Source: a candidate division FCPU426 bacterium (lineage in GTDB: Bacteria > Oederibacteriota > Muellerivitia > Muellerivitales > Muellerivitaceae). Taken from it: a DNA stretch of 64,000 nt. Under the pieces are notes generated by a model. It saw nothing but the letters and a program-made list of their open reading frames with translations. It was not told the DNA's origin and did no database searches. Positions 24,522 through 33,592 of this stretch are shown piece after piece. Location: the NCBI GenBank assembly GCA_027452205.1, contig DAIDGV010000024.1, positions 528,750-592,749 on the forward strand, in the 5' to 3' direction. Positions within the stretch are counted from its first letter, which is position 1. Every line of letters begins with the position of its first letter. Position numbers and translations under genes: made by a program.

Positions 24522-24890
24522 ATGCGCAAGTTCGCCAAGACCCACGAATGGTTCGAAGACCTCGGCGGGGGCAAGGTCCGTATCGGCATTTCCAAGCACG
24601 CGGCGCATGAACTTTCGGATGTGGTCTTCATCGAACTTCCCGACGTCGGCAAAAAATTAGCGGATAAACAAAGTCTCTGTGTTCTCGAGTCCGTCAAGGC
24701 CGTGGCCGACGCTTACAGCCCGGCGGGCACGGTGGTGGAAGTGAACACCGTTTTGAAGGACAAAGCGGGCCTGGTGAACGAAGACCCCGAAGGCAAGGGT
24801 TGGATCGCGGTGGTGCAGGTCGATAACCCCAAGGCGCTGGACGAGTACCTGAGTGAAGCGGATTATTTGAAAACGATCGCGGCACACTAG
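24522..24890 (+). CDS. gcvH: Glycine cleavage system H protein
   Basis: GcvH carries the lipoyl arm that shuttles the aminomethyl group between GcvP, GcvT and lipoamide dehydrogenase. The lipoylation site is Lys59 in VLESVKAVADAYSP. Length of 122 aa is normal and GAGGAG lies 6 nt upstream. gcvP follows after an AT-rich spacer. The lipoyl synthase gene lipA at 35274 could supply its cofactor. Confidence 0.96.
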   Translation: MRKFAKTHEWFEDLGGGKVRIGISKHAAHELSDVVFIELPDVGKKLADKQSLCVLESVKAVADAYSPAGTVVEVNTVLKDKAGLVNEDPEGKGWIAVVQVDNPKALDEYLSEADYLKTIAAH

Positions 24891-24892
24891 AC

Positions 24893-24976
24893 ACGTAATT
24901 AAGAATTATGAATTAAGAATTATGAGTTTTTAAAAGCTTCCAATTCAAAATTTAGAATTCTAAATTCAAAATTCTC
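24893..24976. repeat. AT-rich intergenic repeat element
   Basis: A perfect 14-bp tandem duplication (AATTAAGAATTATG twice, 24897-24924) is followed by an 18-bp perfect palindrome (AATTTAGAATTCTAAATT, 24949-24966) flanked by AATTCAAA-type repeats. Similar tracts occur at 59577 and 63951. It occupies the place where a gcvP Shine-Dalgarno would be expected. Confidence 0.7.
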
Positions 24977-27715
24977 ATGGAGTTGAGTTTGGCCTATATC
25001 CCCATTACTCCGGATGATGAAAAGGAAATGCTGAAGGTCATCGGCGTGAAAGCGCTGGACGATCTTTTCGCCGACGTTCCTTCTTCCCAAATCCTCAAAA
25101 AGGGCCTCAACCTGCCGGCGGGCATGACCGAGCCCGAGCTGAAGCGTTTCTTCAATTTGATCGGCAAGAACAACCTGCCGGTGTCGGACCGCCCCTGCTT
25201 TTTGGGCGCGGGCGTTTATTACCACGAGGTTCCCGCGGCGGTGAAGGCGGTGGTGACCCGGCCCGAATTCCTGACCTCTTACACCCCTTACCAGCCCGAG
25301 ATCTCCCAGGGCACATTGCAGGTCCTCTTCGATTTCCAAAGCTACATGGTGCAGTTGACCGGCATGCAGGTTTCGAACGCCTCTTTATATGACGGCGCCA
25401 GCGCGGTGGCCGAAGCGGCCCTGCTGGGCCTGCGGGTGAAGAAGGCCGAGTCCTTTGTTTATGTGTCCAAGGCCCTCCACCCAGAGTACCGCCAGACCGT
25501 ACAAACCTACCTGGACCCCCATGGGTTGAAGTTGCGCGAGATCGGCCTGACGGGCACGGAGACGGACCTAGAAGAATTGAAGACCGAGCTGTGGCCCAAT
25601 TCCGTTCTCATCGTTCAATATCCCAACTTCTTCGGGACCATCGAGGACTTGGCGGCCATTTCCAAGATCTGCAAAGAGAAGAATTCCTATTTGATCGTGG
25701 CGGTGACCGACGCGATGAACCTGGCCTTGCTGCCCACCCCGGGAAGCCTGGGCGCGGACATTTGCGCGGGGAGCGCCCAATCCTTCGGCAATATCCTTTC
25801 TTTCGGTGGCCCCCACGCGGGCTTCATGACGGTGAAAATGGACGATATCCGCCAAATGCCGGGCCGCATCGTGGGCGGCACGACGGACCGCAATGGCAAA
25901 GAAGGTTGTGTGCTCACTTTCCAAGCGCGGGAACAGCATATCCGCCGCGAAAGGGCCGCCAGCAATGTTTGCACGACCCAATCCCTGATGGCCAACTTCG
26001 CCTCCGCCTGGCTTTACTTCAAGGGCGGAAAGGGCGCGCAGCAAGTGGCGAAAGACGGCGTGGCCATCGCGCACGCGATCGCCCAAGAGATCCAAAAGAT
26101 CCCCGGGTTCAAGATCGAAAGCGCCCGTTACGCCAACGAGTTCGTCGTGCGTCCGCCCTCGCCGGGCTTCGCGGACTTCCTGGCCGAGTGGGGCCTGGTG
26201 GCCCCTTACGACCTTTCGAAAGACTATCCGGAGTTCAAGGACTGCGTGTTGGTGGCTTGTACGGAGATGAACAGCCTGGACGATCTGGAATCCTTCATTT
26301 CCGCCTGTGAGGAATTTTCCAACAAGAAGCACGGCGGCAAGATCCACCAAAAGCCCACGGCCCTGCCGGGCTGGGTGAAGGTGCGCGAAGTGCCCGCGAT
26401 CCCGGAGCACGCGGAAGTAGAGTTGGTGCGTTACTACACCGCTTTGGCCCGCAAGAATTTCTGCATCGACAACGGCTTCTATCCCCTGGGTTCCTGCACG
26501 ATGAAATACAACCCGAAGGTGCACGAGGAGATCGCTTTCGCCGACGCTTGGGCGAACCTGCACCCGGCCCAGCGCGAGGACGAGATCCAAGGCGCGCTTC
26601 AAGTGATGTTCGACCTGGAACATTGGCTTCAAGAGATCACAGGATGCCACGCCTTGACGCTGCAACCGGCGGCGGGGGCCCATGGGGAATTGACCGCGCT
26701 CTTGATGGCCCGCCGCTATTTCGCCGACCGCGGCGAACACCAGCGCGTGAACGTGATCGTGCCGGACAGCGCGCATGGCACCAACCCGGCCTCCGCCACG
26801 ATGGCGGGCTGGAAGACGGTTTCCATCCCCACCGACGCGCGGGGAAATATGGACGTGGAAAAACTCAAAGCTCAATTGGGGAAAGAGACAGCCGTGCTGA
26901 TGCTCACCAACCCCAGCACTTTGGGGTTGTTCGAGGAGCATATTTTAGAAGTAGCGAAGCTGGTCCATGACGCGGGGGGTCTTCTGTATTACGACGGGGC
27001 CAATATGAACGCCATTATGGGGATCTGCCGACCGGCAGACATGGGGTTCGACTTGGTCCATCTGAATCTGCATAAGAGTTTCTCCACTCCTCACGGAGGC
27101 GGGGGACCGGGCTCGGGCCCGGTGGGGTGTACCAAAGCTTTGGAGCCCTACCTGCCCGAACCCCGGGTGCTTAAGGAAGGGAACCGGTATTATCTGAAGA
27201 CCGGCTCCCCTTCTTCCATCGGCCGCATGAAGGGCAACACCGGCAACTTCGGCGTGCTCTTGCGGGCCCTGGCTTATTGCAAACGGAACGGGAAAGAGGG
27301 GTTGGAAAGGGTGGGCCGTATCGCCACCTTGAACGCCAACTACCTCCTGGCCCGGCTCAAGGGCCGCTATCCGGTGGCCTATGACCGCCTCTGTAAGCAT
27401 GAATTCGTGCTGACTGCCGAACCCCTGAAGAAACAGTATGGGATTTCGGCCCTGGATATAGCGAAAAGGCTGATCGATTTTGGTTACCATCCGCCTACTA
27501 TCTATTTCCCGTTAGTGGTGCCTGAGGCTATGATGGTGGAGCCGACAGAGACAGAAACTAAGCAGACCCTGGACGAGTTCGTGGACGCAATGCTCAAGAT
27601 CCGCCAGGAAATGGAAACCAATCCGGACGTTTTCAAGAACGCCCCCTACGACACCCCGGTTTCCCGCTTGGACGAAGTCAAAGCCGTTAAAGAACCGAAG
27701 TTGACCCACGCTTAA
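24977..27715 (+). CDS. gcvP: Glycine dehydrogenase (decarboxylating), PA-PB fusion
   Basis: This is the PLP-dependent P protein that decarboxylates glycine and loads the aminomethyl group onto GcvH. Residues ~1-445 resemble the GcvPA subunit (SLAYIPITPDDEKEMLKVIG) and residues ~455-912 the GcvPB subunit (FCIDNGFYPLGSCTMKYNPK). The PLP lysine is Lys700 in HLNLHKSFSTPHGGGGPG. The join near HGGKIHQKPTALPG looks like a simple fusion of the two-subunit form rather than the classic single-chain type. No Shine-Dalgarno precedes ATG 24977; TTG codons at 24983 and 24989 are alternatives. Confidence 0.95.
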   Translation: MELSLAYIPITPDDEKEMLKVIGVKALDDLFADVPSSQILKKGLNLPAGMTEPELKRFFNLIGKNNLPVSDRPCFLGAGVYYHEVPAAVKAVVTRPEFLTSYTPYQPEISQGTLQVLFDFQSYMVQLTGMQVSNASLYDGASAVAEAALLGLRVKKAESFVYVSKALHPEYRQTVQTYLDPHGLKLREIGLTGTETDLEELKTELWPNSVLIVQYPNFFGTIEDLAAISKICKEKNSYLIVAVTDAMNLALLPTPGSLGADICAGSAQSFGNILSFGGPHAGFMTVKMDDIRQMPGRIVGGTTDRNGKEGCVLTFQAREQHIRRERAASNVCTTQSLMANFASAWLYFKGGKGAQQVAKDGVAIAHAIAQEIQKIPGFKIESARYANEFVVRPPSPGFADFLAEWGLVAPYDLSKDYPEFKDCVLVACTEMNSLDDLESFISACEEFSNKKHGGKIHQKPTALPGWVKVREVPAIPEHAEVELVRYYTALARKNFCIDNGFYPLGSCTMKYNPKVHEEIAFADAWANLHPAQREDEIQGALQVMFDLEHWLQEITGCHALTLQPAAGAHGELTALLMARRYFADRGEHQRVNVIVPDSAHGTNPASATMAGWKTVSIPTDARGNMDVEKLKAQLGKETAVLMLTNPSTLGLFEEHILEVAKLVHDAGGLLYYDGANMNAIMGICRPADMGFDLVHLNLHKSFSTPHGGGGPGSGPVGCTKALEPYLPEPRVLKEGNRYYLKTGSPSSIGRMKGNTGNFGVLLRALAYCKRNGKEGLERVGRIATLNANYLLARLKGRYPVAYDRLCKHEFVLTAEPLKKQYGISALDIAKRLIDFGYHPPTIYFPLVVPEAMMVEPTETETKQTLDEFVDAMLKIRQEMETNPDVFKNAPYDTPVSRLDEVKAVKEPKLTHA

Positions 27716-27765
27716 AGGCCGCTTTTCCCGATCCGGGTCAGCGGACCTGATCTGACCGGGAGGCA

Positions 27766-28731
27766 ATGATGGCCCAAACGCCGATGGATCTGACCTTTCC
27801 TTTCGCCCATTCCCCTTTCGCTTTCCGCTATCTTTGGGCCTTTTTCCTTTCCATGGGCTTGGTCAATTGTTTCCTCGGCTGGCGCTCGGTGATGTCCCAC
27901 ATCAAGAACAACGACGCCCTCAAGAGCAAATACCGGCAACTGTTCACCCAATATATCATCTGGACCAACCTGCCCTGGGTGGTGATGGGCGCGGGCATCC
28001 TATTGGGCAAGACCCAAGGGGTTTTGGACTATCTGGTGCCTTCCTCGGGTAATGTGACGGTCATGTTGTGGTGGGTGGTCTTCTTCGTGATGAACTTCAG
28101 CTTGGCGGTCTGGGTCTTTTTCGCCGGAGGCGCCGAGACCCTGGAAAAATATCCGGGACTACCGACATTCCTTTCCGGATCGGCCTCCCACATCAAGGTC
28201 ATGGTCTCCATCGCCTTCATCTTCCTGAATTTCCTGGCGGTCATCATTTATTTCTACAACCCTTGGGCCCATGACGGCCACGCTTATTCCACCCGGGTGC
28301 TTTTGGACTTTCCTTTCTTCTTCTCGCTCTTCTGCGTGGTCTTTTGGCTCTTGGGCGGTTGGCTGATCGCCCAATTCGGCGGCTGGACGTCCTTGGGCCG
28401 TGTTTACGGCACCAAACGCAAATACGAGGGCGCTTTGCTGAAATGGCGCTCGGCCAAGTTGAACTGGGTCTATTACCACACCTGCCTGGACCTGGGCGCG
28501 GATGAGGAGGGACTCTATCTCTCGATGGGTTATTTCTTCAGCCTCCATCACAAGAACCTGTTCATTCCCTGGAGCGACATCAAAACGTCCCAGGCCGAGA
28601 TGCTATGGGGTCCCATGTTGGTGCTTCATTTGGAGAAGGCCCCCAAGGTGCTGTTCGAGATCCACGAAAAGAACGTCCAACTCCTCAAAAAAATGTCCGG
28701 CAACCCGGCCGCTTTCCAGAACGCGGTATAA
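27766..28731 (+). CDS. Membrane protein of unknown function
   Basis: Five to six hydrophobic segments span the first ~210 residues (FRYLWAFFLSMGLVNCFLGW, WWVVFFVMNFSLAVWVFFAG, FPFFFSLFCVVFWLLGGWLI). A soluble C-terminal ~110 residues follow, with GLYLSMGYFFSLHHKNLFIP then WSDIKT, a pattern like PH-type YdbT domains. No firm family was assigned. GGGAGG precedes tandem ATG codons at 27766 and 27769. It heads a run of small genes transcribed the same way. Confidence 0.75.
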   Translation: MMAQTPMDLTFPFAHSPFAFRYLWAFFLSMGLVNCFLGWRSVMSHIKNNDALKSKYRQLFTQYIIWTNLPWVVMGAGILLGKTQGVLDYLVPSSGNVTVMLWWVVFFVMNFSLAVWVFFAGGAETLEKYPGLPTFLSGSASHIKVMVSIAFIFLNFLAVIIYFYNPWAHDGHAYSTRVLLDFPFFFSLFCVVFWLLGGWLIAQFGGWTSLGRVYGTKRKYEGALLKWRSAKLNWVYYHTCLDLGADEEGLYLSMGYFFSLHHKNLFIPWSDIKTSQAEMLWGPMLVLHLEKAPKVLFEIHEKNVQLLKKMSGNPAAFQNAV

Positions 28732-28804
28732 ATTTTACCTGCCCGTTGGATATAACCCGCTCCCTTGTGCTAATTTACGGACCTCTTTTCCCAGTGAGGC
28801 CCCG

Positions 28805-28957
28805 ATGATCCCCCTGATGGCTTATTTCTTTAGCGCACTTCTAATGGTTCCCGTCGGCGCTTGGATCCTTTCGCCGCACTTTAAACCCTTCCCGAAGAGT
28901 CCCTTGGAATTGAGCGCCATCCAAGCCTCCCCAGCTTTGGGGGAGATCGGGTCATGA
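28805..28957 (+). CDS. Small 50-aa membrane protein
   Basis: The frame begins MIPLMAYFFSALLMVPVGAW, one hydrophobic helix, followed by a short polar tail. GAGG lies 5 nt before the ATG, and its TGA stop overlaps the next ATG as ATGA, which supports translation coupling with the zinc-ribbon gene. No family was recognised. Confidence 0.6.
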   Translation: MIPLMAYFFSALLMVPVGAWILSPHFKPFPKSPLELSAIQASPALGEIGS

Positions 28958-29238
28958 AGGCCTGCCACGCTTGCGGCGCCCTTTGGGATGGACCGCCGGG
29001 TACCCAGCCGGGAAGGGGAGAGACCTGCGGGAAATGCGGTGCGGACCTGTATTGCTGCCTGAACTGCAAACTTTACGACTCCTCGGCCGCCCATGAATGC
29101 CGGAGCCGCACCACGGACCGGGTGCGGGACAAGGACAAGCGCAATTTCTGTGACGAGTTCGAATTCTCCGGGGGCAAGTCCAACCCCGGGAAAAACAGCG
29201 GCGATATGGACCAAAAATGGAACGACTTGTTCAAATGA
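28954..29238 (+). CDS. Cysteine-rich zinc-ribbon-like protein
   Basis: Ten cysteines occur in 94 aa, arranged mainly as CHAC near residue 4, CGKC near 29 and CCLNC near 37, with later C-x-H-x-C-like spacing around HEC and FCDEF. This suggests two or three metal sites. The function is unknown. Both ends overlap neighbouring genes as ATGA, so it is part of a tight operon with the genes at 28805 and 29235. Confidence 0.7.
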   Translation: MKACHACGALWDGPPGTQPGRGETCGKCGADLYCCLNCKLYDSSAAHECRSRTTDRVRDKDKRNFCDEFEFSGGKSNPGKNSGDMDQKWNDLFK

Positions 29239-29735
29239 AAAAAGTGACCTTTTCAGCGGTCATTCGAAAAGAGAAGATCAATCCTTATGTCGATGTGCCG
29301 GTCCATTTGGGGAAAAGATGGGACCGGAAAGGCACGGTGCCCGTCCAGGCTTTGATCGGCGGCAAGATCTTTAAGGCCAATCTGATGCCATTAGGCCGGC
29401 AAAGAGGGTTCGAACCCGGACAGGTCCACCGGCTTTATTTGAACCTGCCCATGCGGCAGGCGGCGGGGAAGGATGTCGACGACCGGATCCGGGTGATCGT
29501 GACGCTGGATACCCGACCACGGGTGACCCCCATGGTACCGGCCCTGGCCCGGGAACTGCGAAAGGACCCGTCCGCCCGGAAGGTGTTCGAGAAACTCAGT
29601 CCGTCCCATCAAAAGGAGCTGCTTCGCTATTTGGGTTTCTTGAAGGGCGAGGAAGCGTTAAAGCGTAATGTTGAAAAGGTCATGCGGCACTTAAAAGACC
29701 CGAAAACCACCTGGTTCGGGAAAAAGATCCGTTAA
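29235..29735 (+). CDS. DUF1905/YdeI-like protein
   Basis: The N-terminal ~90 residues resemble DUF1905 (FSAVIRKEKINPYVDVPVHL, then GTVPVQALIGGKIFKANLMP). The C-terminal part (ALARELRKDPSARKVFEKLS then PSHQKELLRYLGFLKGEEAL) resembles the YdeI/OmdA tail, a family reported in bacteriocin or peptide resistance. ATG 29235 overlaps the previous stop (ATGA), giving 166 aa. Confidence 0.75.
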   Translation: MKKVTFSAVIRKEKINPYVDVPVHLGKRWDRKGTVPVQALIGGKIFKANLMPLGRQRGFEPGQVHRLYLNLPMRQAAGKDVDDRIRVIVTLDTRPRVTPMVPALARELRKDPSARKVFEKLSPSHQKELLRYLGFLKGEEALKRNVEKVMRHLKDPKTTWFGKKIR

Positions 29736-29746
29736 AAGGAGTGGTC

Positions 29747-29929
29747 ATGCCTTCTTGTTTAGGCTGTGGCGATGAGATGAAGCAGGTTTCCCGAAAGCTA
29801 GCAAAAGGCGAGAAGTCCGTCTACAAGGCGGTCTATCAATGCGAAAAGAAGGACTGCAAAGAAAAAAGCGTGAAAAAAAGCTTTTTGGACGATGGAATGA
29901 TGTTTATCCCGCTGCCGGATGGACAGTAG
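29747..29929 (+). CDS. Small zinc-ribbon protein
   Basis: The 60-aa protein has CLGC near residue 4 and two further cysteines at QCEKKDC, a four-Cys zinc ribbon spaced like a CxxC...CxxxxC. AAGGAG lies 7 nt before the ATG. Function is unknown; it closes the small-gene cluster begun at 27766. Confidence 0.65.
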   Translation: MPSCLGCGDEMKQVSRKLAKGEKSVYKAVYQCEKKDCKEKSVKKSFLDDGMMFIPLPDGQ

Positions 29930-29963
29930 TTGTTCTTGAGAGGATTTCAAATATCATAAGCGC

Positions 29964-31343
29964 ATGAAAACCCGACAGAGCCTGTTCAACCTCCTTTTAA
30001 CGGTCTTGTCCTTGAGTGTGATGGGTTGCGCCACCACGTCCTCACTGTTGGTGCCGCCGAGCCCCTCGCCGATCCATAGCTTGCCCAAACCGCCGGAAGC
30101 CAAATTGCGCATCCCTATCGTGGTCGTTCTGCCCAGTTTGAAAGAGGTGGAAAAGCACCTGTCCGAAGCCCTGCAAGCGGACGCCAAAAGCGCCGAAAAG
30201 GAGATCACGAAGAAATTGGGCACCCAGGTCTGGTGGGATCCCCTGGACTGGAAATTCGATGACAACAAACTGACCACCCAGATGCACGTTCATTACAAAG
30301 GCCAGACGATCACCACGAACGAAGATGGCGGGAGCGTGACCGAAGAAATCGAAAAGGAGATGCAGAGCAAGGTCTCCTCGACCATCCAATGGTCCAAGGA
30401 CTGGCATTTAGAGGCGCCGGACTTCGAGGAAAATACCCTGGACGCCGAAATGGCGAAAGGTGAGAAGCTGCTCCGCAAAGGCACCAGCCAGTTCAATGAA
30501 GACCTGAAGAAGATGAGCAGCATGGAAGAGAGGTTCAAGGAAGTCTGGGCCGAACTGCAGGAACCGATCCCTATTGGCGACGATATTTGGCTGCAGATCT
30601 TTCCCCACCATTTGAGTGTGGGGGACACGCATATCGTGCCCGACCCGAAGCAACCCCGGGTGGAGACCATCTTCGAGCTTTATGCCGTGCCCCGGGTGAT
30701 CATCGGCGATAAACCCAACACGAAAAAGACCAAGTTGCCGCCTTTGCAGGATTACATCCCCGGCGGGGAAGGGTTCCATATCACGACCAACCTGAAGATC
30801 AAGATCGACCAGGTCAATAAACTGCTCATGACACCTAAGACAGGTATCGTGGACATGGCCCTGCCCGGCGGGGAGAACTACAAAGTGCGCTTGAAAAGCG
30901 TGCATCTTTATGGCTCCGGGGAAAAGATCGTGGTCGAGGCCCATGTGGATTACTCGCCCCTGCTGAACCTGGGCAAGGAACCGGCCCATATGACGGTCTA
31001 CTTGCTGGGCACGCCTACCTACCACGAGGAGACCCAGACCATCGATTTCCCGGACATGGATTACGACATTAAATCCAGCGACTTCCTCGTGCAGATGGTC
31101 GATTTCCTGGATGGGAACGGCATGCGGGACGCTCTCCGCAAGCATTCGGTCATCCCTGTGGGCAAGGACCTGGACGAGTTGAGGGCGAAAATGGACAAGA
31201 TGCTCAACCGAAATCTGGGTCCCCATGTAGTGCTCAAGACCCACATCACCTCCATGAAGATGCAGGAAGCTTATGTGAGCGATTACGGGATCGAAGGACG
31301 GGTCGCTATCGACGGCGACGCGGCGGTGAATTTAGTTTGGTAG
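29964..31343 (+). CDS. DUF4403-family lipoprotein
   Basis: A lipoprotein signal with lipobox LSVMGC places the lipidated Cys at residue 22. The rest matches DUF4403, which has repeated beta-rich segments thought to form a TULIP-like lipid-binding fold (RIPIVVVLPSLKEVEKHLSE near the N-terminus and EGRVAIDGDAAVNLVW at the C-terminus). It should sit in the periplasm or outer membrane. Function is not established. Length of 459 aa is normal for the family. Confidence 0.85.
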   Translation: MKTRQSLFNLLLTVLSLSVMGCATTSSLLVPPSPSPIHSLPKPPEAKLRIPIVVVLPSLKEVEKHLSEALQADAKSAEKEITKKLGTQVWWDPLDWKFDDNKLTTQMHVHYKGQTITTNEDGGSVTEEIEKEMQSKVSSTIQWSKDWHLEAPDFEENTLDAEMAKGEKLLRKGTSQFNEDLKKMSSMEERFKEVWAELQEPIPIGDDIWLQIFPHHLSVGDTHIVPDPKQPRVETIFELYAVPRVIIGDKPNTKKTKLPPLQDYIPGGEGFHITTNLKIKIDQVNKLLMTPKTGIVDMALPGGENYKVRLKSVHLYGSGEKIVVEAHVDYSPLLNLGKEPAHMTVYLLGTPTYHEETQTIDFPDMDYDIKSSDFLVQMVDFLDGNGMRDALRKHSVIPVGKDLDELRAKMDKMLNRNLGPHVVLKTHITSMKMQEAYVSDYGIEGRVAIDGDAAVNLVW

Positions 31344-31573
31344 AGCCTTCGGAACGCGTTAAGCCGTTGTAAATCGCTGGAATTCCACTGAAAGATCAAA
31401 AAACCAACGCGGCCCTAAAAAATAAAAAACAAAACGTAATCGTTCTCTTTTCACGCCCGATAAAAAAAGCGACGCAAGTCCGATTTTTTGGTCATTTCCC
31501 CGGAAATTTTCTTACAATAATGGCGCTTTGATGGATCATTCGTTGATGTTCATTAAATCTTCATAGGCAGCCC
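31344..31573. other. Gene-free spacer
   Basis: No gene or clear terminator was seen in this AT-rich spacer. It contains CGGAACGCGTTAA at 31350-31362, which recurs at 45580-45592, and a TACAAT -10-like hexamer near 31513. Confidence 0.4.
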
Positions 31574-32389
31574 ATGACCGCGACGATGGACGACTCTAAA
31601 TACGCCAAAGGGACCGGCATTTTTTCCATTTATAAAAATGTCGAGCTGCCCACGGACGTCAAAAAGCGCTGCCGAGCCCTGATGGACCTGGGCACCGAAA
31701 CCCTGCTGGACAACAATTTCATCATCCTCGATTTCATCCCCTATCCGGGCTTGGGCGAGGTGGGGCAGAACGACATCCTGATGTATTCCTGGATCCTGTC
31801 CGAATCGCACCGCATCCTTATCTATGACCCGAAGAAAAAGACCCTGATCGACGAACTTTATACCTGCAGTCCCGAAAAAGACGGCCGCATCATGTTCGAG
31901 AAGACCAACAAGCGCCTGGGCCAACCCGCGAAGAACCACACCTTGAACGAGATCGTCAGCAAAGAGATCGCTTTGGTGGAAGAACCTGAAAAACTGTTCC
32001 ATTCGGTGGAGGACGCGTACAAAAAGCACAAGATGGTGGGGGATCACAACTATTGCATCTCCGCGGTCTTTTTCGATATGCCCGACCGCAAATTGGACGA
32101 GGACGCCCTGGAAGATATCCTAACAGTGGCGCTGAACAAGGACGATCAGAAGCCGGTCATCGAATCGGCCTGCCGTTATAACCCCCAGGGTTATACCTAT
32201 ATCCACCAATCCCCGAAGCATTTCGCGGGGTTGCACAGCTATCCGGGCACCCTCAAGTCTGCCCATTTGAGCCTGATCGGCACCGGTGACGCCATCCTGT
32301 CGGTGTTGAGCGACGTAGAGACGGTAGTCTACCGCTCGAAGAAAAAAGAACCCACCATCAGCATCAAAGTGGTCGCCGAGAACTTCTAA
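31574..32389 (+). CDS. Hypothetical 271-aa protein
   Basis: No family was recognised. The protein is soluble and mixed alpha/beta, with motifs such as DNNFIILDFIPYPGLGEVGQ and HQSPKHFAGLHSYPGTLKSA. The AGGCAG at 31564 is a weak ribosome site; ATG 31586 is an alternative. A TACAAT -10-like element lies about 60 nt upstream. The ~230-nt gap before it holds no other gene. Confidence 0.65.
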   Translation: MTATMDDSKYAKGTGIFSIYKNVELPTDVKKRCRALMDLGTETLLDNNFIILDFIPYPGLGEVGQNDILMYSWILSESHRILIYDPKKKTLIDELYTCSPEKDGRIMFEKTNKRLGQPAKNHTLNEIVSKEIALVEEPEKLFHSVEDAYKKHKMVGDHNYCISAVFFDMPDRKLDEDALEDILTVALNKDDQKPVIESACRYNPQGYTYIHQSPKHFAGLHSYPGTLKSAHLSLIGTGDAILSVLSDVETVVYRSKKKEPTISIKVVAENF

Positions 32390-32404
32390 GCCGTTCCCCC
32401 GCCG

Positions 32405-33463
32405 TTATTTCCTTTTTGCCCTTTCATATTGCGCGGGCCAAGCGATGTCTTTGCCCAATTCAAAAGCCGCATGCAGCGGGAAGTAGGGGTCCCGCAGGAA
32501 TTCCCTCGCCAATAAGACCAGATCCGCTTGCTCGGTGTGGATGATGTGGTCCGCTTGGGCGGCGCCGGTGATCATGCCGACGGCGGCCACGGCCATTCCC
32601 GCTTCCTTTTTCACTTTTTGCGCCAAGGGCGTTTGATAACCGCTGGCGATGGGAATTTTCACCCCGGGGACGACCCCGCCGGAAGAGCAGTCGATCAGGT
32701 CCACTCCCAAACCTTTCAACTCCTTGGACAAGGCCACCGATTGGTCGGCGGTCCAACCCTCGGGTTCTTTCCAATCGGTCACCGACAAACGCACGAAGAG
32801 CGGTTTGTCCGCGGGCCAGACCTGACGCACCGCGGTCACGACTTCTTTCAGTAAACGAGCGCGATTCCCGAAAGAGCCGCCGTACTCATCGGTCCGCTGG
32901 TTGCTGAAGGGCGAGAGGAACTCGTGGATCAAATAACCATGGGCGCCGTGGATCTCGACGACATCAAAGCCCGCTTTCAAGGCCCGGGCCGCCGCTTCCT
33001 TGAACTTTTGAACGATCCGCTGGATGCCCGCCTTGTCCAAGGCTTGGGGCAGGGGAGAATGCTCGTCGAAGGCCAGGGCGCTGGGCGCGGAGGGGACCCA
33101 AGCGCCTTCCTTGACCGAAGCTTGCCCGGGAATGGGTGTGCTGGCCTTGCGGCCGGCGTGGGCCAGCTGAATGCCCGAAGCGGCGCCCTGGGAATGGATA
33201 AAACGGGTCAGGCGGGAAAAAGCCTCGACGTGCTCGTCCTTCCACAGTCCCAGGTCCCCGGGGCTGATGCGGCCCTCGGCCTCCACCGCGGTGGCTTCCA
33301 CGATGACCAGGCCCGCGCCACCCACCGCCCGGCTGCCCAGATGCACCAGCTGCCAGTCGTTGGAAAACCCGTCCTCATACGAATATTGGCACATGGGAGA
33401 GACCCCGATGCGGTTCCTCAAGGTCAAACCACGCAGGGTCAGGGGATCGAAAAGGTTCGGCAT
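32405..33463 (-). CDS. Old-yellow-enzyme NADH:flavin oxidoreductase (YqjM type)
   Basis: An FMN-dependent ene-reductase. The family start LFDPLTLRGLTLRNRIGVSP then MCQYSYEDG is present, followed by the catalytic and FMN-binding region VVEIHGAHGYLIHEFLSPFS then NQRTDEYGGS, and the C-terminal phosphate site ADLVLLAREFLRDPYFP. The 352-aa length matches YqjM/XenA enzymes, which reduce activated C=C bonds. ATG 33463 has GGGAGG 5 nt upstream. It converges on the 31574 gene. Confidence 0.94.
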   Translation of the reverse strand: MPNLFDPLTLRGLTLRNRIGVSPMCQYSYEDGFSNDWQLVHLGSRAVGGAGLVIVEATAVEAEGRISPGDLGLWKDEHVEAFSRLTRFIHSQGAASGIQLAHAGRKASTPIPGQASVKEGAWVPSAPSALAFDEHSPLPQALDKAGIQRIVQKFKEAAARALKAGFDVVEIHGAHGYLIHEFLSPFSNQRTDEYGGSFGNRARLLKEVVTAVRQVWPADKPLFVRLSVTDWKEPEGWTADQSVALSKELKGLGVDLIDCSSGGVVPGVKIPIASGYQTPLAQKVKKEAGMAVAAVGMITGAAQADHIIHTEQADLVLLAREFLRDPYFPLHAAFELGKDIAWPAQYERAKRK

Positions 33464-33592
33464 AGGGCCTCCCAAAATGAAGTAATGGCTGGGTTAGGCT
33501 AAGAAAGGACCCCGGGGAATACAAGAAGGAACTGGCCGGAAACCAAAGGGGAAAGCTGGTCCTTTCCCAAGGGCTCCGGTTAAGATGAAACC

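Noticed and set aside
25568-26941. 457-aa minus-strand frame under gcvP
   Set aside because: It is an antisense shadow of a GC-rich conserved gene with no ribosome site or domain.
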